A DNA stretch of 64,000 bases from Intestinibacter bartlettii. Its GTDB lineage: Bacteria; Bacillota; Clostridia; Peptostreptococcales; Peptostreptococcaceae. The stretch is from the NCBI RefSeq assembly GCF_018917435.1, contig NZ_JAHLOQ010000018.1:1-64000 (forward strand). The letters run 5' to 3'. A program made the position numbers and the translations under genes. A model generated the notes under the pieces. It was not told the origin of the DNA. It searched no databases and worked only from the letters and a program-made list of their open reading frames with translations. This document shows, piece after piece, positions 17,760 through 25,216 of this stretch. Position 1 is the stretch's first letter, and each line of letters begins with the position of its first letter.

Positions 17760-19112
17760 ATGAATATACATTTTATTGGTATTGGTGGTATCAGTATGAG
17801 TGCCTTAGCAGAAATATGTCTTAATAAAAAATACAATGTTTCTGGTTCTGATATGCATGGCTCAGAACTAACTGAAAAATTAGAGTCTCAAGGCGCAAAA
17901 ATCTTTATAGGTCATGCTAAAGAAAATATATCTGATGATATAGATATTGTTGTTTATACAGCTGCTATTCATCCAGATAATCCAGAATTAGTTGAAGCAA
18001 AAAATAAAAATAAATTAACAATAAATAGAGCGGCATTTTTAGGACAATTAATGAGAGAATACAAAAACTCAATCGCAGTTTCAGGAACACATGGAAAAAC
18101 TACTACAACTTCTATGTTGTCTACAGTTTTTGAACATGCTGAATTAGATCCTACGATATTAGTTGGTGGAAACTTAAAATCAATAGGTGGAAACGTTAAA
18201 ATAGGTCATTCAGATCATTTTATAACAGAAGCTTGTGAATATGTTGATAGTTTCTTAAACTTCAACCCTAAAATTGCAATAGTATTAAATATCGAAGAAG
18301 ATCATCTTGATTATTTCTCTGGAATAGATGAAATAAAAGCATCATTCAATAAATTTGGTAAACTTTTACCTTCAGATGGTTACTTTGTAATCAACGGTGA
18401 CAATCCTAACATGGATATATTACACGATGTTAAAGCAAAAGCTATCAAATTTGGTAAAAAAGAATCAAATGATGTAATTATAGAAAATATAGTGTTTGAT
18501 GATTTAGGATGCGGTTCATTTGACTTAAATTACATGGGTCAAAAATTAACTGGCTTTAAATTAAACGTACCTGGACTTCATAACATCTACAATGCTACAT
18601 CAGCAATAATAGTTTCATTAGTTTCTGGAATAGATTTAGAAACTATAAAAGAAGGTATTTTAGCTTATACTGGTGTTGGTAGAAGATTTGAAAGAAAAGG
18701 TGAATATAAAGGTGCTGCAATAATAGATGATTACGCTCATCATCCAACTGAAATAAAAGCAACTTTATCTACTGCTAAGAGATTCAAAAAAGGAACTCTA
18801 TGGTGTGTATTCCAACCACATACTTATAGCAGAACAATATCTTTATTAGATGAATTTGCAGAGGCATTCTACTCAGCTGACAAAGTTATCATAACTGATA
18901 TATATGCTGCTAGAGAAGATGACCCAGGAACTGTACATTCAAGAGATTTAGTTCAAAAACTACAACATAATAATGTAGATGCAATCTACATCTCAGAATT
19001 TGAAGATATAGTTAAATACCTAAAAGAAAATGTTCAACCAAATGATGTAGTAATAACTACTGGTGCTGGACCAATTTACTTAGTTGGTGAACAATTAATA
19101 AAAGAAAATTAA
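17760..19112 (+). CDS. murC: UDP-N-acetylmuramate--L-alanine ligase MurC
   Basis: MurC adds L-alanine to UDP-MurNAc, the first peptide step of cytoplasmic peptidoglycan synthesis. The product begins [20 protein letters not shown] (Rossmann fold). It holds the ATP loop [12 protein letters not shown], the central-domain [11 protein letters not shown] and the C-terminal [14 protein letters not shown]. An in-frame GTG lies four codons upstream; the ATG at 17760 is chosen because GAAAGGTGG lies 8 bases before it. At 450 residues it is complete. It is the only plus-strand gene in this housekeeping block. Confidence 0.95.
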   Translation: MNIHFIGIGGISMSALAEICLNKKYNVSGSDMHGSELTEKLESQGAKIFIGHAKENISDDIDIVVYTAAIHPDNPELVEAKNKNKLTINRAAFLGQLMREYKNSIAVSGTHGKTTTTSMLSTVFEHAELDPTILVGGNLKSIGGNVKIGHSDHFITEACEYVDSFLNFNPKIAIVLNIEEDHLDYFSGIDEIKASFNKFGKLLPSDGYFVINGDNPNMDILHDVKAKAIKFGKKESNDVIIENIVFDDLGCGSFDLNYMGQKLTGFKLNVPGLHNIYNATSAIIVSLVSGIDLETIKEGILAYTGVGRRFERKGEYKGAAIIDDYAHHPTEIKATLSTAKRFKKGTLWCVFQPHTYSRTISLLDEFAEAFYSADKVIITDIYAAREDDPGTVHSRDLVQKLQHNNVDAIYISEFEDIVKYLKENVQPNDVVITTGAGPIYLVGEQLIKEN

Positions 19113-19130
19113 TTTAAAATTATTATAAAA

Positions 19131-19165
19131 AAATAGACTAGTTTGAAAAACAAATTAGTCTATTT
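19131..19165. terminator. Bidirectional terminator between murC and the 19.2-kb gene
   Basis: A 15-bp stem with one G-T (arm AAATAGACTAGTTTG) has an A-run on the left and a T-run on the right. It fits both the murC transcript and the convergent minus-strand gene at 19227-20018. Confidence 0.8.
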
Positions 19166-19226
19166 TTATTTGCTATAAAAAGTTATATACAGATAAATTT
19201 TTTTATTCCGTTTATGCACGGTTTAA

Positions 19227-20018
19227 TTATTCACTGTCCGCTATTTTAAATATATCTGTTTTAATATAATCAAAAAGATTATTTGAAACTTCATAATAAG
19301 AGATTAAATTATTAACTGTTATTTTAACATAATCTTCTCCCATTATATCTACTCTGGCTTCATAATTATCTGAAGTTATATTTATTGTAAATTTATACTT
19401 GCATCTTTCTCTAGCTTTTTCTGGTTGTATCTTTCCGACTAATCTCTTTTGAACCATCTTGCTAGCTAAGTCATCATAACTCCAGCCACTTATTTTTTTA
19501 GTCTCATCCCCATAATCTATGGTAACTTGTTTCCATGTTTTATATTGTTTTATAAAATCAAAAGATGTATATATACTTGTATCTAGAATTTCTTTGAATT
19601 CTTTCTTATAAGATACAGGTACTTTATAGTACTCTTCTTTATTAACAGTATAAACTCTAAAAACATTTAAATCTGTAGAAAATTTTATATCGTCATCTGT
19701 ATACCCCTCATATATAGGTGTATAAGAATCTGGAGTTCTTATTTTACTGAATTCATTAAAAGAATATTGGAATTCTTGTACTTTTTCCTCTTCCATTCTA
19801 ACATTTGAAACATTTCCATCTGATATATATATTTTTTTCTTGCTTTTAAACTGATTTAGTAGACTTCTAGTATCTACTTTTTCTTCTGTTGCAACAATTT
19901 TTGTGCCCTCTCCCTGTCCTAAATTTGAAAAGAAGTTAAAAGAAATAAAATATATTATAAAGAAACAAATTATTCCCATTATTAAAATGGCACTTTTCTT
20001 TACCTTTCTTTTTGACAT
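19227..20018 (-). CDS. Hypothetical membrane-anchored extracellular protein
   Basis: The function is not recognised. The 263-residue product has a basic start (MSKRKVKKSAILIMG), one membrane span at about 10-28, and a hydrophilic, beta-rich outside portion without Cys. This is a signal-anchor type topology. The first ATG of the open frame (20033) lies within the GGAGGG site; the ATG at 20018, 7 bases after it, is chosen. It follows the CDF transporter with a 68-bp gap on the same strand, so the two may share a transcript. No catalytic motif is visible. Confidence 0.7.
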   Translation of the reverse strand: MSKRKVKKSAILIMGIICFFIIYFISFNFFSNLGQGEGTKIVATEEKVDTRSLLNQFKSKKKIYISDGNVSNVRMEEEKVQEFQYSFNEFSKIRTPDSYTPIYEGYTDDDIKFSTDLNVFRVYTVNKEEYYKVPVSYKKEFKEILDTSIYTSFDFIKQYKTWKQVTIDYGDETKKISGWSYDDLASKMVQKRLVGKIQPEKARERCKYKFTINITSDNYEARVDIMGEDYVKITVNNLISYYEVSNNLFDYIKTDIFKIADSE

Positions 20019-20086
20019 TATATTACCCTCCATGCCTTAAAATTATCTATGATAATTATATAACTTTTTATTTAATTTTTTAAGCA

Positions 20087-21061
20087 TTATTTGTCATTAT
20101 TAAGACATTCTTTAGAATTACACTCAGAACATGGTATTTCTTCTATTGTTTCATTATTTATATCTAAATCTTTATTACATAAATCCATCTCATTAGTACA
20201 AGGTTCCACATGGACTGTTATACCTTTTATAATAGTTAGCTCATTAATTAATTTTTTTTCTAAATCGTTAGCTATGTCATGACCTTGTGTTACTGTTAAA
20301 TTTCCATCTACACATATAACTAAATCAACATATGCAAATGCACCATGTTTTCTTGTTCTCATAGTTTTTATGTGTTTTACACCAGGTGTTTGTTTACAAT
20401 ATTCAATTATTTGTTTTTCTTGATTCTCATCTATAGAAACATCCATAAGCTCATTCATTGAATTTATAAATATTTCAAGTGCAACTTTACATACTATCAC
20501 AGCAACTACTATAGTTGCTACAGGTTCTAAAACTTTATAGCCAAGCATAGCCCCTCCTATACCTATAAATGCTGCTACTGATGAAAATGCATCAGATCTA
20601 TGATGCCATGCATCTGCTTTAAGTGCTGGTGAATTTATCTTTTTTGCTACTCTTATAGTTATTCTATACTGATATTCTTTTATTGCTATAGATATAACTG
20701 ATACTATAAGTGGCATCAATGTTGGTACTTTAACATCGTTTAAATTAAATATTTTCTTTGCACCGTCTACTCCTATTGTCACTGCTACTACTATTAACAT
20801 TATTGATAATAAAAAAGACACTAATGTTTCTGCTTTTTCATGACCATAATTATGTTCTTTATCCCCTGGCTTTGATGATATTTTATTTCCGATTAATACT
20901 CCTACTGATGTAATAATATCAGATGCTGAATGAATACCATCTGCTATCATTGCTGTTGAATTACCAATCACCCCTGCAAATATTTTTATCACTGATAAAA
21001 ATACATTCCATAAAATTGCTAAAATTGTTACCTTACTTGCCTCTTCATATCTTGTTTCCAT
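20087..21061 (-). CDS. Cation diffusion facilitator (CDF) metal exporter with Cys-rich tail
   Basis: This proton-coupled exporter for divalent metals (Zn, Fe, Mn or Co) resembles FieF/CzcD. Six membrane spans lie in about 15-205. The metal-site motifs are visible: MIADGIHSASDIITS in span 2 and ADAWHHRSDAFSS in span 5. The cytoplasmic domain at about 210-290 ends in ITVHVEP. After it comes a tail with six Cys (CTNEMDLCNKD and CSECNSKECLNN), which is not part of the core family. The ATG at 21061 has GGGAGG 8 bases upstream. The substrate cannot be deduced. Confidence 0.88.
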   Translation of the reverse strand: METRYEEASKVTILAILWNVFLSVIKIFAGVIGNSTAMIADGIHSASDIITSVGVLIGNKISSKPGDKEHNYGHEKAETLVSFLLSIMLIVVAVTIGVDGAKKIFNLNDVKVPTLMPLIVSVISIAIKEYQYRITIRVAKKINSPALKADAWHHRSDAFSSVAAFIGIGGAMLGYKVLEPVATIVVAVIVCKVALEIFINSMNELMDVSIDENQEKQIIEYCKQTPGVKHIKTMRTRKHGAFAYVDLVICVDGNLTVTQGHDIANDLEKKLINELTIIKGITVHVEPCTNEMDLCNKDLDINNETIEEIPCSECNSKECLNNDK

Positions 21062-21148
21062 CAAATTTACCTCCCAATTAAGTTATATTTTATATTGTTA
21101 ATGGATATATATTTCTTTCAATATCAATTATCATTTCCCTAAAACGTA

Positions 21149-21177
21149 AAAATCACCTAGGATTACTAGGCGATTTT
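21149..21177 (-). terminator. Terminator candidate between the CDF gene and the acidic protein gene
   Basis: A 12-bp stem with one G-U (arm CTAGGCGATTTT) is flanked by A/T runs. It lies in the 302-bp gap 21062-21363, about 190 bp after the stop of the upstream minus-strand gene. The rest of the gap is AT-rich without features. Confidence 0.5.
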
Positions 21178-21363
21178 ATTATTTTTATATTAAATTATGT
21201 TCATTTTTTTACTATTATATTTTAGATATACATACCCATTAAATTGGTTTCTAAACAATTTTTAAAAATTTCTATTATATTATTTTTATATTATAACACT
21301 TTAAATTAAAAATTGTAATATTTTCAATTAACTTTTTTCAATTAATTCTCAATTGATATGAAA

Positions 21364-22698
21364 TTATTTTTCAATTTTACGGGCTTTTGAATCAATAAAA
21401 CATAACCAGTATCCTAGACTACTATTTCTATTATCACATGCTTGATATGTTGTAAATCCTGTTGTTCCTTTATCAGGCTGTTCTGATTTTTTGCCCGGTA
21501 TTGCATATATATAGTTCTTTCTCTTATTATATTCATCGTATTGTACTCCGAATAAGTAATGTCTATATTTATATGAATTCATAGCTATATCACTATACAT
21601 TGTGTAATTTAAGCTATTTACATATCCTAAGTATGGCATTGTGTAACCACTCATAGTAGTTGGTGTTATTTCTATCTTCCACCATCTAGTATTTTGAATA
21701 TAATCGGCTGCAAAAGGTTTAACTTCTTTAAAATATTTTAATCCTTTTTTTATTTGTCTAGGCATAAGTAATTTTCCTGCACTTACTTTTTCTTCGAAAT
21801 CTGTACTGTTTTTTTGTATAGTTTTTGGTTGATTATATTGTTCTTGTTTTACATTTTTACGTTTATTTTGGATTTTTTCTTTAGATATCAATTTTTGTTG
21901 TTTAGGTTTGTTATTTCTTTCTTCTTTAGGAAGTTGCATTGGTTTTGCACATTCTTTTTGAGGTTTTGCCTGTTGATCTGGTATAATGTCTTCTACGCTT
22001 TCATCTTCCTCATTTTCATCTTCTTCAGGCTCTTCATACTCGACATATTCATATTCTTCTGATTCATCTATATCTTGTGGTCGTTCTTCTACTTGTTGTT
22101 CTTGATCTGGTTCTTCTATGGCTTGTGGTTGTATAGTTTCTTCTTCATCCTCTAAATCTTCTTCATATACATACTCGATTTCTTCATATTCGTATTCACT
22201 ATTTTCAGGTTCTACATATTCAATTTCTTCGTATTGGTCATTTCTATCAACTTCTTCATATTCATATTCTGGACCTTCATACTCATCTGTTTCTGTATAT
22301 TCTACTATTTCTTCTTCTGGCTCAAATATTAATTCTTCATAATTTTCTATTTTATTTCCCTTAAATCCTATAAGTGGAATATATTTATCATAAGTAAGGG
22401 CGATTGCTTTAATATCGCTATCTTCTTCATCCAAACCTAGTACAAATTCACCTTTTCCTTGGGAATTAAGATTAATTCTTCCTAGATTTAATTTTTCATA
22501 GTCAGTACGAAGAGCGATTACATCATATCCATCTTTTAAATTTTTTAGATTTTCTACATATAGTGCTACAACTGATTTTTCATCGTTAATTTCTATTTTG
22601 GCAAAGGCTTTAGGAAGAACACGTTCTTTACTTCTAAAGTTCATGTCCTTTGCCTCTAATATGATATAGTCTCTTTTAAATTTTCTTTTAGAAACCAC
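21364..22698 (-). CDS. Conserved-type protein with Glu/Tyr-rich central linker
   Basis: No certain family is recognised. The 444-residue product has no signal peptide or membrane span. Residues 1-115 form a compact beta-rich domain (RDYIILEAKDMNFRSKERV, LPKAFAKIEI). I believe similar domains occur in other clostridial proteins encoded near ksgA, but this is from memory. Residues about 120-245 are extremely acidic and Tyr-rich, with repeats such as EYEYEEVD and EYEYEEIEYV. A Lys/Gln-rich stretch lies at about 250-300. Residues 310-444 form a second domain rich in Trp and Tyr (NTRWWKIEITPTT, YRHYLFGVQYDEYN). A role in spores is a guess. It precedes no obvious partner; rsmA lies 65 bp upstream. 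Confidence 0.75.
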   Translation of the reverse strand: MVSKRKFKRDYIILEAKDMNFRSKERVLPKAFAKIEINDEKSVVALYVENLKNLKDGYDVIALRTDYEKLNLGRINLNSQGKGEFVLGLDEEDSDIKAIALTYDKYIPLIGFKGNKIENYEELIFEPEEEIVEYTETDEYEGPEYEYEEVDRNDQYEEIEYVEPENSEYEYEEIEYVYEEDLEDEEETIQPQAIEEPDQEQQVEERPQDIDESEEYEYVEYEEPEEDENEEDESVEDIIPDQQAKPQKECAKPMQLPKEERNNKPKQQKLISKEKIQNKRKNVKQEQYNQPKTIQKNSTDFEEKVSAGKLLMPRQIKKGLKYFKEVKPFAADYIQNTRWWKIEITPTTMSGYTMPYLGYVNSLNYTMYSDIAMNSYKYRHYLFGVQYDEYNKRKNYIYAIPGKKSEQPDKGTTGFTTYQACDNRNSSLGYWLCFIDSKARKIEK

Positions 22699-22762
22699 TA
22701 CTTATCCCTCCTTAAACATACTTGCTCAAAATATTATATGTTTAAGGTTTTGGAAAATAGTA

Positions 22763-23629
22763 TTATTTAGATGAAAATTTATTTATTTCATTAGATAAAT
22801 TCGCAAATTCATCTATGCTAAGAGTCTCTCCTCTTCTTTTTTCATCTATGTTTGCAGCCTTTAATGCCTCTTTTATCTGATCTTTTGATAAGAATCCTAG
22901 TCCGCCTAAAGAGTTTAATAAAGTTTTTCTTCTTTGTCCAAATGATGCTTTTACTGTTTTGAAGAAAATATCTTCATTATCAACTACATATTTTTTCTCA
23001 TCTCTAACATGAAGTCCTATAACTATTGAATCCACATTTGGTTGTGGAACAAACATGTGTCTCGGAGCTTTTGCAACTATTTCTGTATCACAATAGTATT
23101 GAACTGCTACTGATAATGCACCATAATCTTTTGTAGATGGTTTAGCATTCATTCTGTCAGCTACTTCCTTTTGTACCATTACTACGATATCTGTAACAGG
23201 AATGTCTTCTTCTAAGAATTTCATAACTATTGGTGTAGTTATATAGTATGGAAGATTTGCAACTAATTTAACTGGTCCTCCATTTAATTTTTCGTTTATT
23301 AATCCTTGCACATCTACTTTTAATATGTCTTCATTTACAACTTCAACATTATCTAAGTCTGCTAATGTTTCTTGTAATATTGGTATTAATGTTTTATCTA
23401 TTTCTATAGCAACTACATTTTCAGCTACTTTTCCCATTTCTCTAGTTAAAGTACCTATTCCAGGACCAACTTCGATTATTCTATCAGTTTCTGATAATCT
23501 AGCTCCTTCTAATATTCTATCTATTACATTATCATCTATTAAAAAGTTTTGTCCTAAAGACTTTGAAAACTTAAAGTTGTGTTTATTTACTACTTCTTTG
23601 GTAGCTCTATGTGATGAAAGTCTATCCAT
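22763..23629 (-). CDS. rsmA: 16S rRNA A1518/A1519 N6-dimethyltransferase RsmA (KsgA)
   Basis: RsmA dimethylates two adjacent adenines in the 3' hairpin of 16S rRNA late in 30S assembly. The motifs are clear: SKSLGQNFLID, VIEVGPGIGTLTREM (SAM loop), VVNEDILKVD and ANLPYYITTPIVMKF (catalytic NLPY). The C-terminal domain has FGQRRKTLLNSL. At 288 residues it is normal. Its start follows the rnmV stop by one base, and an AGGAGAGG site lies in the end of rnmV, so the two are coupled as in Bacillus. Confidence 0.97.
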   Translation of the reverse strand: MDRLSSHRATKEVVNKHNFKFSKSLGQNFLIDDNVIDRILEGARLSETDRIIEVGPGIGTLTREMGKVAENVVAIEIDKTLIPILQETLADLDNVEVVNEDILKVDVQGLINEKLNGGPVKLVANLPYYITTPIVMKFLEEDIPVTDIVVMVQKEVADRMNAKPSTKDYGALSVAVQYYCDTEIVAKAPRHMFVPQPNVDSIVIGLHVRDEKKYVVDNEDIFFKTVKASFGQRRKTLLNSLGGLGFLSKDQIKEALKAANIDEKRRGETLSIDEFANLSNEINKFSSK

Positions 23630-23630
23630 T

Positions 23631-24179
23631 TTATTTTTCCTCTCCTATATCTATAGATTTTACTGCTTCAATGAACTCTTCTCTTGTAACTCCATAATTA
23701 TTTAATCTGCTTAGGAATTGTTTTGCATTTCCGTATCCTATTCCTAATATTTGACCAATCTTATCTCTTCTATAAGATGCATCTTCATTTCCGATTAAGT
23801 TATTTCTTATTAAATCAACTTGTCCGAATTCATTTCTTGTGTCACTACTTTCAGTTCTAACTTTATTCAGTGCCTTTATTATGCTTTCTGGAGATGCATT
23901 CTCTATTCCTATATCTCCATCTTTTTTAGCTTCTTCTCTCGGTAAAAATGCATGTTTGCATCCTGGTACTTCTTGAGCTATTTTTTTTCTAATTTTTTCG
24001 CCAGCAAAATCTGGATCAGTAAAAATTATTACTCCTCTTCTTTTTTGAGCTGCTTTGATTCTCTCCATAACACCCTTTGGAAATCCAAAGCCACCAGTTG
24101 TTATAAGCTCAGCATCTAATGCTCTTTTTACAGCGGTAACATCATCTCTACCTTCTACTACTATTATCTCTTTTATCAT
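23631..24179 (-). CDS. rnmV: Ribonuclease M5
   Basis: RNase M5 matures the ends of 5S rRNA together with ribosomal protein L18. The N-terminal TOPRIM domain is clear, with IIVVEGRDDVTAVKRAL (catalytic Glu) and VIIFTDPDFAGEKIRK (DxD-type metal site). The C-terminal half binds RNA. At 182 residues it is normal. In the ancestral order tatD (with or without yabE) is its upstream neighbour. Here 18 kb of surface-protein genes separate them. Confidence 0.95.
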   Translation of the reverse strand: MIKEIIVVEGRDDVTAVKRALDAELITTGGFGFPKGVMERIKAAQKRRGVIIFTDPDFAGEKIRKKIAQEVPGCKHAFLPREEAKKDGDIGIENASPESIIKALNKVRTESSDTRNEFGQVDLIRNNLIGNEDASYRRDKIGQILGIGYGNAKQFLSRLNNYGVTREEFIEAVKSIDIGEEK

Positions 24180-24451
24180 TTAATTTCACCTTTTTATTTT
24201 ATATTTATTAACTTACTATAAATTAATGTATCTATATATTGCTAAATTTCAATGATTTCTTATCTTATTCGCATCTTTATATTTTAATTTTTTTTCATTA
24301 TTTAATCAATGCTTTTTACAAAAGTCATCAATATATTTGACCAAAGTATTGTATTTTACACTAAATGTATAAATTGTGATAAAATCTATATATTAAAGTT
24401 ATTTACATTGTAAAGTATAATTATACAAAAATTTTAGAGGGAGAATATTTT
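24180..24451. other. AT-rich region between rnmV and the sortase gene
   Basis: This divergent intergenic region must hold promoters in both directions. A possible plus-strand promoter is TTTACA (24355-24360) followed after 17 bases by GATAAA; the match is weak. This is the left junction of the accessory island. No repeat or attachment site was recognised. Confidence 0.35.
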
Positions 24452-25198
24452 ATGAAAAACAAATTGGGAATTAAAAATTTTATAACAATATGCTTAGTTT
24501 TAGTTATATGCGTTTGTGGATATAGGATTTATGATAAGTTTCATGAATATAAAAAAGCAGATGCTATATATGATGATTTAAGAAAAGAAAAAGATACTAG
24601 TCTTAATAAAAAAAATAATAAATTAGACTTAAATAATAAGGAAAATTCAAAAAATGAAAATACTATAGATCTTTCATCTATAAATAAAGACTTTGTATGC
24701 TGGATTAATATAGAAAATACTGATATAGACTATCCAGTTGTTCAAGGTAAAGACAATTCTTATTATCTTCGTCGAGATATCTACGGAAACTATCTACTTT
24801 CTGGTACTATATTTTTAGATTATAGAAATGATTATAATAATAGTAATAACTTAATTATCTATGGTCATAATATGAAAAATTCTACTATGTTCAACCAACT
24901 TGAAAAATTTAAAGAAGAATCTTTTTTTAATTCAAATCCAACTATAACTTTAACTAGCAAAGATGGAGAACGATATTATGAAGTTTTTGCAGTTTTACTA
25001 GTTAAGAAGGACTATGACTATAGAGTTCCGAATTTTAATAATAATGACGAATACAATAATTTTTTAAATAAAATCGTCGATGATTCGATGTTTAAAACAA
25101 AAAATAAACCTGCAATATCAGATAAAATACTTACTCTAACTACTTGCAGTTATGAATTTAATGATGCACGAACAGTAGTATTTTGTAAAGAAAAATAA
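24452..25198 (+). CDS. srtB: Class B sortase
   Basis: This membrane-anchored transpeptidase cleaves a sorting motif and links surface proteins to the wall. The N-terminal signal anchor covers about 9-27 (NFITICLVLVICVCGYRIY). A polar linker runs to about 75, then the sortase barrel follows. The catalytic triad is visible: His139 in LIIYGHNM, Cys232 in TLTTCSY and Arg240 in NDARTVVF. The spacing and the IDYPVVQGKDNSYYL segment fit SrtB. At 248 residues it is typical. An AGAGGGAG site precedes the start. It lies 18 bp upstream of the LRR gene and faces the giant adhesin, its most obvious substrate. Confidence 0.93.
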   Translation: MKNKLGIKNFITICLVLVICVCGYRIYDKFHEYKKADAIYDDLRKEKDTSLNKKNNKLDLNNKENSKNENTIDLSSINKDFVCWINIENTDIDYPVVQGKDNSYYLRRDIYGNYLLSGTIFLDYRNDYNNSNNLIIYGHNMKNSTMFNQLEKFKEESFFNSNPTITLTSKDGERYYEVFAVLLVKKDYDYRVPNFNNNDEYNNFLNKIVDDSMFKTKNKPAISDKILTLTTCSYEFNDARTVVFCKEK

Positions 25199-25216
25199 AT
25201 TATATGGAGGGTTATT

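Noticed and set aside
22118-22342. Ser/Tyr-rich plus-strand frame opposite the acidic protein
   Set aside because: It is the complement of the Glu/Tyr repeat region and has no ribosome site.
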